Assembly (NCBI RefSeq): GCF_043555935.1
Contig: NZ_JBIGIB010000002.1
Span: forward strand, 62,001 to 126,000
Source: Pelomonas baiyunensis
GTDB taxonomy: Bacteria; Pseudomonadota; Gammaproteobacteria; Burkholderiales; Burkholderiaceae_C
Direction: 5' to 3'
DNA: 64,000 nt
Below the pieces are notes generated by a model, which was given only the letters and a program-made list of their open reading frames with translations, made no database searches and had not been told where the DNA came from. Of this stretch, positions 1 through 8,926 are shown piece by piece. Each line of letters begins with the position of its first letter. Position 1 is the stretch's first letter. Made by a program: the position numbers and the translations under genes.

Positions 1-319
1 CGAGCAAAGCATCCGCTGGGGCATCAAGCGCGTCACCAACGACCAACTGCGCCAGAAGTTCGTGGACGCGACCATTCCGCAGGCCGAGATCCTGGGCGTG
101 ACCGTGCCCGACCCGGACCTGAAGTGGAACGCCGAGCGTGAGAGCTACGACTTCGGCGCCATCGACTGGGCCGAGTTCTGGCGCGTGGTGGGCGGCGAAG
201 GCCCCTGCAACCGCGAGCGCCTGGCCGCGCGCAACAAGGCCTGGGACGACGGCGCCTGGGTGCGCGACGCGGCCATGGCCCACGCCAAGAAACAAGCCAC
301 CAAGGCCCAGGCGGCCTGA
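1..319 (+). CDS. paaA: PaaA, ring-1,2-phenylacetyl-CoA epoxidase catalytic subunit (3' end only)
   Basis: The last 105 codons of a gene that begins left of the window; the reading frame is open from base 2 to a TGA at 317-319. The C-terminal sequence, with its acidic stretch around DPDLKWNAE and a Lys/Ala-rich tail, fits the end of PaaA, the di-iron subunit of the phenylacetyl-CoA epoxidase. The identification leans heavily on paaB, paaC, paaD and paaE following in the canonical order. A strong ribosome site for paaB (AAGGAGA) starts just after the stop, so this is one operon. The di-iron ligands lie in the missing part. Confidence 0.9.
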   Translation, partial: EQSIRWGIKRVTNDQLRQKFVDATIPQAEILGVTVPDPDLKWNAERESYDFGAIDWAEFWRVVGGEGPCNRERLAARNKAWDDGAWVRDAAMAHAKKQATKAQAA

Positions 320-329
320 AGGAGACGAG

Positions 330-617
330 ATGAGCAACAACGAATGGCCGCTGTGGGAAGTGTTCGTCCGCAGCAAGGCGGGCCTGGACCACAAGCACTG
401 CGGCAGCCTGCACGCGGCCGACTCGGCCATGGCCATCCAGATGGCCCGTGACGTCTACACCCGCCGCCAGGAAGGCACAAGCATCTGGGTCGTGCGCTCC
501 GAGCAGATCGTCGCCAGCGACCCGGTCGAGAAGGGCAGCCTGTTCGAGCCGGCCGATGACAAGGTCTACCGCCATCCCACCTTCTATGAGCTCCCTGAAG
601 AGCTCAATCACATGTGA
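330..617 (+). CDS. paaB: PaaB, phenylacetyl-CoA epoxidase subunit B
   Basis: A 95-residue protein starting MSNNEWPLWEVFVRSKAGL, the typical PaaB opening, and of normal length for the family. PaaB is a small non-catalytic subunit of the multicomponent epoxidase that turns phenylacetyl-CoA into its 1,2-epoxide, and is thought to organise the complex and electron transfer. The ATG at 330 has AAGGAGA close upstream. The stop overlaps the paaC start as TGATG, indicating translational coupling. Confidence 0.95.
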   Translation: MSNNEWPLWEVFVRSKAGLDHKHCGSLHAADSAMAIQMARDVYTRRQEGTSIWVVRSEQIVASDPVEKGSLFEPADDKVYRHPTFYELPEELNHM

Positions 618-1381
618 TGGACGCCCGCCTCAACTACGTCCTGCAACTGGCGGACAGCTGCCTCATCCACGCCCAGCGCCTGGGCGAGTGGTGCGGCCAT
701 GCGCCGGTGCTGGAGGAAGACCTCGCCCTGTCCAACATGGCGCTGGACCTGCTGGGCCAGGCCCGTGCGCTGCTGACCCACGCGGGGCAGATCGAAGGCG
801 CCGGCCGCGATGAAGACCAGCTGGCGTTTCTGCGCGACGAGCGCGACTACCGCAATCTCGTGCTGGTGGAGTTGCCCAACGCCGCCGCCAGTCCGAGCGA
901 CGGCGCAGGCGGCCGCGACTTCGCGTTCACCACGCTGCGCAACGCGGCGGTCTCGATTTGGCTGGAGTTGTTGTACGGGCGCCTGCAGGCCAGCGCCGAC
1001 GCCGAACTGGCCGGCATTGCCGCCAAGTCGCTGAAGGAAGTGCGTTACCACCGCCAGCACAGCAGTGACTGGGTGGTGCGCCTGGGCGATGGCACGGCCG
1101 AATCGCAAGCCCGCATGCAGGCGGCGCTCGCCGTGCTGACGCCGTACTTCAACGAACTTTTTGCGGCCACCGGCGTGGAGGGCGTGGGCCCGGCCTGGGC
1201 CGATCTGGAGCCTGAATGGCGCGCGCGCTGGGCCACGTTGTTGGCTGAGGCCACGCTCACGCCGCCACGCGACAGCGCCATGCAGCCGCAAGGCATCCAC
1301 GGCATCCACAGCGAGCACATGGGCCACCTGCTGGCCACCATGCAGCACCTGCAGCGCGCCTACCCCGGGGGCGTGTGGTGA
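617..1381 (+). CDS. paaC: PaaC, phenylacetyl-CoA epoxidase structural subunit
   Basis: A 254-residue PaaC. It is homologous to PaaA but catalytically inactive, and forms the heterodimeric core with it. Recognisable parts are the N-terminal NYVLQLADSCLI helix, GEWCGHAPVLEEDLALSNMALDLLGQAR, and the histidine-rich KEVRYHRQHSSDWVVRLGDG segment. The ATG at 617 shares its A with the paaB stop. A GTG at 614 would add one residue. The 3' end overlaps paaD by four bases (GTGA), so the subunits are probably made in fixed ratio. Confidence 0.95.
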   Translation: MDARLNYVLQLADSCLIHAQRLGEWCGHAPVLEEDLALSNMALDLLGQARALLTHAGQIEGAGRDEDQLAFLRDERDYRNLVLVELPNAAASPSDGAGGRDFAFTTLRNAAVSIWLELLYGRLQASADAELAGIAAKSLKEVRYHRQHSSDWVVRLGDGTAESQARMQAALAVLTPYFNELFAATGVEGVGPAWADLEPEWRARWATLLAEATLTPPRDSAMQPQGIHGIHSEHMGHLLATMQHLQRAYPGGVW

Positions 1382-1845
1382 ATCTGGACCTCGCCCGCGC
1401 CAAGCTCGCCGCCGTGCCCGACCCTGAAATCCCGGCCGTGAGCCTGGTGGAGCTGGGCATCGTGCGCGACCTGCGGGCCACGGCAGCGGGCCTGGAGGTG
1501 GTGCTCACGCCCACCTACAGCGGCTGCCCGGCCACCGAGTTGATTGCCGACGATGTGCGCGCGGCGCTGGCCGAGTTCGGCCCCGTGACGGTGACGCTGC
1601 AACGCGTGCCCGCCTGGACGACCGACTGGATCACGACCGAGGGCCGCGAAAAGCTGCAGCAGTACGGCATCGTGCCGCCGCAGTGCAGTGCGGAGCAGGC
1701 CATCCGCGTGGTGCCGCAACTGCGCTGCCCGCGCTGCAGCGGTGGGCAGACCGAGCAGCTGTCCCGCTTCGGCTCCACGCCGTGCAAGTCCACCTGGCGT
1801 TGCATCGCGTGCGGCGAGCCCTTCGAATACTTCAAGCCCATCTGA
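1378..1845 (+). CDS. paaD: PaaD, phenylacetyl-CoA epoxidase assembly factor (MIP18/SufT-like)
   Basis: A protein of about 155 residues with an N-terminal MIP18/DUF59-type fold (DPEIPAVSLVELGIVRDL, then a TYSGCPAT motif with the conserved Cys). The C-terminal zinc-ribbon-like tail carries CPRC and CIAC pairs. PaaD is needed for a functional epoxidase, presumably in Fe-S or di-iron cofactor maturation. GTG codons at 1375 and 1378 are both possible; 1378 overlaps the paaC stop. A gap of about 63 bases with no gene separates it from paaE. Confidence 0.93.
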   Translation: MNLDLARAKLAAVPDPEIPAVSLVELGIVRDLRATAAGLEVVLTPTYSGCPATELIADDVRAALAEFGPVTVTLQRVPAWTTDWITTEGREKLQQYGIVPPQCSAEQAIRVVPQLRCPRCSGGQTEQLSRFGSTPCKSTWRCIACGEPFEYFKPI

Positions 1846-1908
1846 TGACCTTGCGGGACCGACCGATCGAGCAAAGCGAGTAGCTCCGTCCCCACCTGAC
1901 TGCGACTT

Positions 1909-2967
1909 ATGGCCCTCCACTTTCACCCCCTGCGCGTGACTTCGGTCGAGCGCGACACCGACGATGCGATGGTTGTCGGCTTCGAGGCTCCGCCCGAGGG
2001 CTTCGGCTTTGAGCCGGGCCAGTACCTCACGCTGCGCACCACCCTGGCCGGCCAGGAGCTGCGCCGCAGCTACTCCATCTGCTCTGACCGTGCGCTGAAA
2101 GTCGGCATCCGGCGCGTGGACGGCGGCGCGTTCTCGACCTGGGTGCACGAGCAGCTGAAGGTGGGCGATGTCATCGAGTCCTACCCGCCGCAGGGCCGAT
2201 TCACGCTGCCGGCCGCGCAGGGCGGGCGCCACGTGCTGTTCATCGCCGGTGGCTCGGGCATCACGCCCATCCTGAGCCTGCTCAGCGCCTTGCTGGATCG
2301 GGAGCCGCAGTCGCGCGCGACGCTGATCTACGCGAACCGCCGCACCGCGTCGACGATGTTCAAGGAAGAACTGGAAGACCTGAAGAACCGCTTCATGACG
2401 CGCCTGTCGCTGCACCTCGTGTTCAGCCGCGAGGCGGTGGACGCGCCGCTGTATGGCGGCCGCCTGGACGCCGGCAAGCTCAGCGCCTTCCTGGCCGGTG
2501 CCGTGCCGGCCGCCAGCGTGGATCAGGTCTACGTGTGTGGCCCGTTCGAGATGAACGACCAGGCCGAAGCCGCGCTGCTGGGGTCGGGTGTGCCCGCAGA
2601 GCGCATCCACATCGAGCGCTTCGGCACGCCGCAGTCGCTGAGCGGCCAAGCCGCGCCGCACGAAGTCAAGCCGGGTGATGCGCCCGAGGCCCGCGTGACG
2701 GTCATTCGCGATGGCATCGCCCGCGAGATCGCGTTCCACGCCGGTGACCCCAGCCTGCTGGACGCCGCCGCCCGCGAGGGCATGGACGTGCCGTTCTCGT
2801 GCAAGAGCGGCGTGTGCTCCACCTGCCGCTGCAAGCTGGTGGAAGGCCGGGTGCGCATGGACAAGAACTTCGCGCTGGACAAGGACGAGATTGCGGCCGG
2901 CTTCATCCTCAGCTGCCAGGCGCATCCGCTGACCGAGCGGGTGGTGATCAGTTTCGACGAACGGTAG
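1909..2967 (+). CDS. paaE: PaaE, phenylacetyl-CoA epoxidase reductase
   Basis: A 352-residue reductase that passes electrons from NAD(P)H to the di-iron epoxidase. The order is an FAD-binding barrel with the R-x-Y-S motif (R53-S56), an NAD(P)-binding domain with GGSGITP (114-120) and CGPFEM (from C210), and a C-terminal plant-type ferredoxin. The cluster ligands are C298, C303, C306 and C336. Length and domain order match PaaE. It closes the paaABCDE run, with the regulator gene starting 160 bases later. Confidence 0.95.
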   Translation: MALHFHPLRVTSVERDTDDAMVVGFEAPPEGFGFEPGQYLTLRTTLAGQELRRSYSICSDRALKVGIRRVDGGAFSTWVHEQLKVGDVIESYPPQGRFTLPAAQGGRHVLFIAGGSGITPILSLLSALLDREPQSRATLIYANRRTASTMFKEELEDLKNRFMTRLSLHLVFSREAVDAPLYGGRLDAGKLSAFLAGAVPAASVDQVYVCGPFEMNDQAEAALLGSGVPAERIHIERFGTPQSLSGQAAPHEVKPGDAPEARVTVIRDGIAREIAFHAGDPSLLDAAAREGMDVPFSCKSGVCSTCRCKLVEGRVRMDKNFALDKDEIAAGFILSCQAHPLTERVVISFDER

Positions 2968-3127
2968 AAGCTATGAACGAACCCCACACGCCCGCTCATC
3001 CCGCCGCAACGTCGCCGCTCGGCGTGGCAAATGCTCGCCGTAGCCCCAGCGACGGCTGCGCTTTGCGCCTTGATTGGCGCCGCCGGGACGGTCTGCTCGG
3101 CCGCGCGGTGTCCGTCCACAGCTTCTA

Positions 3128-3739
3128 ATGGCCCGCAAACGCGCCCCCGGCTTTGAAGCCCAACGCGAGGACATGCTCGCCGCGGCGGCCCAGCTGTTCG
3201 CCACGCAGGGCTTCAGTGCCACGTCCATGAACCAGGTGGCCGAGGCCTGCGGCGTGGCCAAGCCGACGCTGTATCACTACTTTGAAGACAAGCAGGCCTT
3301 GCTGGCCCAGATCTGCGACGCCCACGTGCACGACCTGTTGACGCTGGTGGAGGAGGTGCGTGCCCAGGCCCTGGCACCCCAAGCCCGGCTGCGCGCACTG
3401 ATCGAGCGCTTCACGCTGGCTTACGCCGATGCGCAGGACGAGCACCGTGTGCTGACCAGCGAGATCAAGTTCCTGGCCGAAGCCGAGCGTGAGCGCCTGC
3501 TGGACGTGGAGCGGCAGGTGGTGGGCGAGTTCGCGTCCACCATCGGCCAGGTGCGGCCGGAATTGCACGAAGCCCGGCTTCACAAACCGCTGACCATGCT
3601 GCTGTTTGGCATGATCAACTGGACCTTCACCTGGTTGCGGCCGGACGGCGAGCTCTCGCACGAGACGCTGGCCAGTCTGGTGAGCGACCTGTTCTTTGGC
3701 GGCCTGGGTGCGGTGCAGCCGCCCGCCCCGGCACCTTGA
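3128..3739 (+). CDS. TetR/AcrR-family regulator, probable phenylacetate repressor (PaaR-like)
   Basis: 203 residues starting MARKRAPGFEAQ at the ATG that overlaps a TAA as TAATG; an upstream in-frame start at 3074 would add 18 poorly plausible residues. The N-terminal helix-turn-helix is clear (AAQLFATQGFSATSMNQVAEACGVAKPTLYHYF in pieces), followed by a helical ligand-binding domain. Its place between paaE and paaZ, and the known TetR-type PaaR of Burkholderiales that responds to phenylacetyl-CoA, suggest local control of the paa genes. That role is inferred from position. Confidence 0.85.
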   Translation: MARKRAPGFEAQREDMLAAAAQLFATQGFSATSMNQVAEACGVAKPTLYHYFEDKQALLAQICDAHVHDLLTLVEEVRAQALAPQARLRALIERFTLAYADAQDEHRVLTSEIKFLAEAERERLLDVERQVVGEFASTIGQVRPELHEARLHKPLTMLLFGMINWTFTWLRPDGELSHETLASLVSDLFFGGLGAVQPPAPAP

Positions 3740-3764
3740 CGATTCACCCTGAGGAGACGAGACC

Positions 3765-4910
3765 ATGAAGAAGCTGCAGCAAATGACCGTGGCCCTGGCC
3801 GCCACGCTGGCCCTGGCCGCGCACGCGGACATCAACGTCGGCGTGACCGTGTCGGCCACCGGCCCGGCCGCCTCGCTGGGCATCCCCGAGAAGAACACCG
3901 TGGCGCTGATGCCCACGACGCTGGGCGGTCAGAAGGTGAACTACATCGTGCTGGACGACGCGTCCGACACCACCACCGCCGTGGCCAACACCCGCAAGCT
4001 CATCACCGAGAGCAAGGTGGACCTGATCATCGGCTCCACCGTCACGCCCAACTCGCTGGCGATGATTGACGCCGTGTCGGAGAGCGGCACGCCCATGATC
4101 TCCATGGCCGCCTCAGCCCGCATCGTCGAGCCCCTGGACGCCAAGAAGAAGTGGGTCTTCAAGACCCCGCAGAACGACATCATGATGGCCCTGGCCATCG
4201 TGACCCACATGGTGGACAACGGCATCAAGACCGCCGGCTTCATCGGCTTTGCCGACGCCTACGGGGAAGGCTGGTGGGGCGAGTTCAACAAGATCGCCGC
4301 TGCCAAGAAGCTCAACATCGTGGCCAGCGAGCGCTACAACCGCACGGACACCTCCGTCACCGGCCAGGTGCTCAAGCTCGTGGCCGCCAAGCCCGACGCC
4401 ATCCTGATCGCCGGTTCGGGCACGCCCGCGGCGCTGCCGCAGAAGGCGCTGAAGGAGCGCGGCTACGCCGGCAAGATCTACCAGACGCACGGGGTCGCAA
4501 ACAACGACTTCCTGCGCGTGGGCGGCAAGGATGTGGAAGGCACGCTGCTGCCGTCGGGCCCGGTGCTCGTGGCCGCGCAATTGCCGGCCGACCACCCGGT
4601 GAAGAAGAGCGCGCAGGATTACATCGCCAAGTACGAGGCCGCGCACGGCAAGGGCAGCGTGTCCACCTTCGGTGGCCATGCCTGGGACGCCGGCCTGCTG
4701 CTGGCTGCGGCCGCCCCCGAGGCGCTGAAGAAGGCGCAGCCGGGCACGCCGGCCTTCCGCGCCGCGCTGCGCGATGCGCTGGAGAACGTGAAGAACCTGG
4801 CCGGCGCGCACGGCGTGTTCAACATGTCGGCCGGTGACCACCTGGGCCTGGACCAGCGCGCCCGCGTGATGGTGCAGATCGAGAACGGCACCTGGAAACT
4901 CATCAAGTAA
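3765..4910 (+). CDS. Branched-chain-amino-acid-type ABC transporter periplasmic binding protein
   Basis: 381 residues with a signal peptide (MKKLQQMTVALAATLALAAHA, probable cut before DINV) and a LivK/Peripla_BP_6 fold. Typical stretches are VTVSATGPAASLGIPEKN, KLITESKVDLIIGSTVTPNS and GFADAYGEGWW. A strong ribosome site (GAGGAGA) precedes the ATG. Related binding proteins occur in aromatic-acid loci, so phenylacetate or a similar aromatic acid is a plausible ligand (inference). No permease or ATPase genes are in this window; they may lie to the left. A strong terminator follows. Confidence 0.88.
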   Translation: MKKLQQMTVALAATLALAAHADINVGVTVSATGPAASLGIPEKNTVALMPTTLGGQKVNYIVLDDASDTTTAVANTRKLITESKVDLIIGSTVTPNSLAMIDAVSESGTPMISMAASARIVEPLDAKKKWVFKTPQNDIMMALAIVTHMVDNGIKTAGFIGFADAYGEGWWGEFNKIAAAKKLNIVASERYNRTDTSVTGQVLKLVAAKPDAILIAGSGTPAALPQKALKERGYAGKIYQTHGVANNDFLRVGGKDVEGTLLPSGPVLVAAQLPADHPVKKSAQDYIAKYEAAHGKGSVSTFGGHAWDAGLLLAAAAPEALKKAQPGTPAFRAALRDALENVKNLAGAHGVFNMSAGDHLGLDQRARVMVQIENGTWKLIK

Positions 4911-4942
4911 GCGGGGCGGCCGGGCGCCGCCTTCCGCAGAGA

Positions 4943-4968
4943 ACGGCCCTGCGGGGCCGTCCTTTTTT
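4943..4968 (+). terminator. Rho-independent terminator after the binding-protein gene
   Basis: A 7-bp stem (ACGGCCC at 4943-4949 with GGGCCGT at 4954-4960) and a TGCG loop, followed by CC and six Ts. It lies 33 bases after the stop codon and separates the binding-protein transcript from paaZ. Confidence 0.85.
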
Positions 4969-5003
4969 CGACCGGGCTGCATGAGCGGCCGAAGGAATTC
5001 GAC

Positions 5004-7052
5004 ATGGCAGTTGCCACACTTCAGAGTTACATCGCTGGCCGCTGGGTCGGCGAGCGCGCGGCCAAGGCGCTGACCAGCGCGATCAACGGCCGCACGGTGG
5101 CCCACACCCACGAGGAAGGGCTGGATTTCGCTGAGGCCATGGCCTTTGCTCGCGGCACCGCGCTGCCCGGGCTGCTGCGCACGCACTTCCAGGACCGCGC
5201 CCGCGTGCTCAAGGCGCTGGCCACCTACCTGATGGAGCGCAAGGAGCAGCTCTACGCCATCAGCGCCCACACCGGCGCCACGCGCAGCGATTCGTGGATC
5301 GACATCGAGGGCGGCATCGGCACGCTGTTCGCGTACGCGTCCATCGGCGGCAAGGACCTGCCCAGCAGCAACGTGCTGCATGAAGGGCCGCCGATGCGGC
5401 TGGGCGCCAACAACCACTTCATCGGCAGCCACGTGCTGGTGCCCAAGCGCGGCGTGGCGTTGCACATCAACGCCTTCAACTTCCCGATGTGGGGCATGTT
5501 GGAAAAGTTCGCGCCCAGCTTCCTGGCCGGCATGCCCTGCCTGGTGAAGCCCGCCACGGCCACCAGTTATGTGGCCGAGGCCTGCGTGCGGCTGATCGTC
5601 GAGTCCGGCCTCGTGCCGGCGGGTGCGCTGCAGCTCATCATCGGCGGCACGGGCGACCTGTTCGAGCGGCTGGATGAAGCCGACGTGGTGACCTTCACCG
5701 GCAGTGCCGACACCGCGCTGATGCTGCGCGCCCACCCCAATTTGCTGAAGAAGAGCATTCCGTTCAACGCCGAGGCCGACAGCCTGAACTGCGCCATCCT
5801 CGCGCCCGACGTGACGCCGGACGACCCGGAGTTCGAGCTCTTCATCAAGGAAGTGGCCCGCGAGATGACGGCCAAGGCCGGCCAGAAGTGCACGGCCATC
5901 CGCCGCACGCTGGTGCCGCGCCACCTGACCGATGCGGTCGCGACGGCCTTGAAGGCCCGCCTGAGCAAAACCGTGGTGGGCGACCCCGCCGTGGAAGGCG
6001 TTCGCATGGGCGCGCTGGCCAGCAAGGCCCAGCAAGCCGACGTGGCCGAGCGTGTGGCGCAACTGGCGAAGAACTGCGAGTTGCTGCTGAGCGAGCGCGA
6101 CGGCTTTGCGCCGAAGGGTGAAGGTGTGGGCGAGGGCGCCTTCTTCGCGCCCACGCTGCTGCTGGCCCGCGACTCGGCGGCCAGCGACGCCCACCACCTC
6201 GAAGCCTTCGGCCCGGTGACCACGCTGCTGCCGTATGGCGATTTCGACGAAGCCCTGCACCTGGCCACGCTGGGCCGGGGCAGCCTGGTGGGCACGGTGT
6301 GCACCAAATCGCCGGCTCTGGCCGCGCAGGCGGTGCCCACGTTCGCCGCCTGGCACGGCCGCATGCTGGTGCTGGACCGCGAGGCCGCGCTGGAGAACAC
6401 CGGCCACGGCTCGCCGCTTCCCAAGCTCAAGCACGGCGGCCCAGGCCGCGCGGGCGGGGGCGAGGAACTCGGCGGCCTGCGCGCCGTGAAGCACTACTTG
6501 CAGCGCTGCGCGGTGCAGGGTTCGCCGACGATGATTTCAGCCATCACTGGCGAGTACCAGCGCGGCGGTGCGGTGACGGAGAGCGAAGTGCATCCGTTCC
6601 GCCGCTACTTCGAGGACGTCGAGGTCGGCATGAGCCTGCTGACGCACCGCCGCACGGTGGGCGAGGCGGATATCGTGGCGTTTGGTGGCCTGTCGGGCGA
6701 CTACTTCTACATGCACTTCGACGAGGTGGCGGCGAAGGAATCGCCCTTCGGCCAGCGCATTGCCCACGGCTACTTTGTGTTGTCGGCCGCGGCGGGCTTG
6801 TTCGTCAGCCCGGCGCCGGGCCCGGTGCTGGCCAACTACGGGCTGGAGAACCTGCGCTTCGTCACGCCCGTGGCCATTGGCGACACCATCCAGGCGCGCC
6901 TGACGGCCAAGCGCAAGATCGACCGCCCGCCGCGCGACGACCAGCCTGCGCAGGGCGTGATCGGCTGGGACGTGGCCGTGACCAACCAGCGCGGCGAGCT
7001 GTGCGCGAGCTACGAGATCCTGACGCTGGTGGCCAAGCGCGTGGCGGGCTGA
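5004..7052 (+). CDS. paaZ: PaaZ, bifunctional oxepin-CoA hydrolase / semialdehyde dehydrogenase
   Basis: 682 residues, the normal size for PaaZ. The N-terminal aldehyde dehydrogenase domain (about 1-530) contains the general base E257 in FNAEADS and the nucleophile C296 in KAGQKCTA. The C-terminal MaoC-type hydratase domain (about 545-682) contains GDYFYMH with D566 and H571, equivalent to the known Asp/His pair. The enzyme hydrolyses oxepin-CoA and oxidises the resulting semialdehyde to 3-oxo-5,6-dehydrosuberyl-CoA. It lies beyond a terminator from the paaABCDE side, so it probably has its own promoter. Confidence 0.96.
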   Translation: MAVATLQSYIAGRWVGERAAKALTSAINGRTVAHTHEEGLDFAEAMAFARGTALPGLLRTHFQDRARVLKALATYLMERKEQLYAISAHTGATRSDSWIDIEGGIGTLFAYASIGGKDLPSSNVLHEGPPMRLGANNHFIGSHVLVPKRGVALHINAFNFPMWGMLEKFAPSFLAGMPCLVKPATATSYVAEACVRLIVESGLVPAGALQLIIGGTGDLFERLDEADVVTFTGSADTALMLRAHPNLLKKSIPFNAEADSLNCAILAPDVTPDDPEFELFIKEVAREMTAKAGQKCTAIRRTLVPRHLTDAVATALKARLSKTVVGDPAVEGVRMGALASKAQQADVAERVAQLAKNCELLLSERDGFAPKGEGVGEGAFFAPTLLLARDSAASDAHHLEAFGPVTTLLPYGDFDEALHLATLGRGSLVGTVCTKSPALAAQAVPTFAAWHGRMLVLDREAALENTGHGSPLPKLKHGGPGRAGGGEELGGLRAVKHYLQRCAVQGSPTMISAITGEYQRGGAVTESEVHPFRRYFEDVEVGMSLLTHRRTVGEADIVAFGGLSGDYFYMHFDEVAAKESPFGQRIAHGYFVLSAAAGLFVSPAPGPVLANYGLENLRFVTPVAIGDTIQARLTAKRKIDRPPRDDQPAQGVIGWDVAVTNQRGELCASYEILTLVAKRVAG

Positions 7053-7068
7053 TGCACGCGCCGGGGCG

Positions 7069-7851
7069 TCAGGGCAGCAAGCCCTGGCGCATGCGCGGCG
7101 ACAAGAACCGCTCCAGCAGCGCCAGGTAGGCGCCGCTGCGCCGCATCTGCTCGGCAGCGCGGCGCAACGGCTCGATGCAGCCCTCCGGCGTGGCGGTGGA
7201 CAGGTACATGCCGATGTCCACCGGGTCGCCCAGGTCCAGGTCCAGCATCTGCACCTCGCCCGACCACTGCGCCTGCTGCAGCGCCGATTCATACACGGCA
7301 GGCAGCCCCAGCGCCCCGGCACTGCGGCCGGCTTTCATCATGCGCACGGCCGTGCCCTGGTCGCTGACGATGTGGATCTTGCCGGCGCGGGCCAGGCCTT
7401 CGGCCCAGGCGTCGAAGCGCGAGCCGAACTGCTGGCCGCGCACCAGGGTGAGCGGCTGATCGAAGGCGGTCAGGTCTTGAACCTGCTGGGGCGTGATGGG
7501 GTTGCGGCGAGGCAGGATCAGCAAGGGCTTCACCCGCCCCAGCGGCAGCAGCCGGCCCCAGGCGTCGCGCTCGTCGCTGCGGGATGCCATGGGCAGCACG
7601 TCGACGCGGCCGGCCTTGAACTCGGTCACCGCCCGCATGCGTGGCATGTCGGTGCGAGTCCACTGCACGCCGCTGCGTTGGGCGAGCTCGTCCAGCAAGG
7701 CGTCGGCCGCCCGCTCCAGCGGTGCGTCGGCGCGTGAGGGCTGCAGCGAGGTCATCGCCACCGTGAGCGGGCGAGGGCAAGCCTGGGCACCGGCCGTGTG
7801 CGCCAGCGCCAAGCCCAGGGCTCCCACAAGGATCGCAAGGCAGCGATTCAT
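7069..7851 (-). CDS. Periplasmic solute-binding protein, family 3 type
   Basis: 260 residues with a clear signal peptide (MNRCLAILVGALGLALAHTAGA) and an SBP_bac_3-like body: LTVAMTSLQP, ERAADALLDELAQRSGVQWTRTDMPRMRAVTEFKAGRVDVLPMASRSDERD and a late EGCIEPLRRAAEQM helix. No transporter genes are adjacent, and it is convergent with paaZ (16-base gap). It may be an orphan binding protein that feeds another transporter or senses a ligand. The substrate is not known. Confidence 0.75.
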   Translation of the reverse strand: MNRCLAILVGALGLALAHTAGAQACPRPLTVAMTSLQPSRADAPLERAADALLDELAQRSGVQWTRTDMPRMRAVTEFKAGRVDVLPMASRSDERDAWGRLLPLGRVKPLLILPRRNPITPQQVQDLTAFDQPLTLVRGQQFGSRFDAWAEGLARAGKIHIVSDQGTAVRMMKAGRSAGALGLPAVYESALQQAQWSGEVQMLDLDLGDPVDIGMYLSTATPEGCIEPLRRAAEQMRRSGAYLALLERFLSPRMRQGLLP

Positions 7852-7951
7852 GTCGCCATGATGCCCGGCGGAGCTGAACGTTGTCTGAAGTCCTTGCGGC
7901 CCGTTGCAGCTGATCGCAGCCGGGGGCGTGGGCGGCAGGCGCCCGACGCAG

Positions 7952-8686
7952 TCAGCGCGCCGATTCGGCGGCTTGCAGGTCGGCGCGGCGCGCGCCGGTG
8001 AAGCGCTTGGCCCAGTAAGCGTCCCGCATGTCTTCCACGCGCACGGCGCTGCCGGTGCGGGGGGCGTGGATGAACTTGCCTTCGCCCACGTAGATGCCCA
8101 CGTGGCTGAACGTGGCGCGCATGGTGTTGAAGAACACCAGGTCGCCGGGCTTGAGTTCGTCTTTGCGGATGGCGGCCAGGCTGCTGTCTTTGGCTTGCTC
8201 GTCGGCGCGGCGCGGCAGCACCAGGCCCACGCTCATCTCGAAGATGTGGCGGGTGAAGCCGCTGCAGTCGAAGCCGTTTTCCACCGAATTGCCGCCCCGG
8301 GTGTAGCGCACGCCCAGGAAGTTCATGGCCGACAGCACCAGATCCGACGCGGTGTCGCGCACGCTGGCCAGCAGGCGGGACGAGGCGCCTTGCTCGGTGC
8401 TGTTCAACAGGCCGCGCTCGCTCAGGAAGCGGGTGACGGCGTCTTGCGCGGTGGCCGGCTTGGCCGGTGCCGTGGCCGGGGTGGCCGCAGCGGTGGCGTT
8501 GCGCTCCGGCGCGGCTTGTTGGTGCTGCTGTTGCTGCTGCAGGCTCTGGCCGTAGGCGCCCATCATGGTGCCTGGCGGCGGCGTGGTGGCCGCCTGGGCC
8601 ACGCCCTGCGCCTGCGCGGCGCAGCCCACCACCAGCAGACAGGCTGCGGCGGTGCGCTGAAGCAGGGAACGGGGGGCCAGGAACAT
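7952..8686 (-). CDS. Secreted NlpC/P60-family peptidoglycan endopeptidase
   Basis: 244 residues starting MFLAPRSLLQRTAAACLLVVGCAAQAQ, a signal peptide that decides the start; the frame is open for 46 further codons upstream. A Gln/Ala-rich linker is followed by a C-terminal NlpC/P60 domain. Its nucleophile Cys is in NGFDCSGFTRH, the first His in FSHVGIYVG and the third polar residue is His in FIHAPRTGSAV. The family cleaves peptide cross-bridges of the cell wall, like Spr/MepS. The GC at the end of the hydrophobic stretch is not a convincing lipobox. Confidence 0.88.
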   Translation of the reverse strand: MFLAPRSLLQRTAAACLLVVGCAAQAQGVAQAATTPPPGTMMGAYGQSLQQQQQHQQAAPERNATAAATPATAPAKPATAQDAVTRFLSERGLLNSTEQGASSRLLASVRDTASDLVLSAMNFLGVRYTRGGNSVENGFDCSGFTRHIFEMSVGLVLPRRADEQAKDSSLAAIRKDELKPGDLVFFNTMRATFSHVGIYVGEGKFIHAPRTGSAVRVEDMRDAYWAKRFTGARRADLQAAESAR

Positions 8687-8901
8687 TCGGAACGCGGAAA
8701 CCAGGAGCCAGGGGCGGGCCGCAAGCGGTCGCGGTAGCAGGGGGGTGAAAGCGGTGCGCAGGTTAGGGGGCAGGCCCGGCACCGTCAACCAAGGGGGGAG
8801 CCAAACCGTCGATTTTGAGGGCAAACCCCGGCTTCGCGAGCGGCGAGGTCGGTGGAAACCCTTGATTTTCTCACGGCTGCGACGGGGTCAGACTGATGTC
8901 A

Positions 8902-8916
8902 GTGGGCCAAGCCCAC
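8902..8916 (+). promoter_or_regulatory. Small hairpin just upstream of the prpE start codon
   Basis: GTGGGC (8902-8907), loop CAA, GCCCAC (8911-8916); the arms can be extended weakly on both sides. It ends 10 bases before the ATG at 8927 and no Shine-Dalgarno sequence is visible between. The 8687-8926 gap is otherwise the divergent regulatory region of the NlpC/P60 gene and prpE; I could not identify a convincing sigma-70 promoter in it. Confidence 0.35.
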
Positions 8917-8926
8917 ACTGGCCGGT

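Noticed and set aside
2973..3128. A 51-codon open frame (ATG at 2973) between paaE and the TetR gene, with its stop overlapping the TetR start
   Set aside because: No family resemblance, an Arg-rich composition typical of random GC-rich frames, and no good ribosome site; most likely spacer.
4113..6494. A 793-codon minus-strand open frame opposite the binding-protein and paaZ genes
   Set aside because: Antisense shadow of two well-supported genes caused by high GC at third positions.
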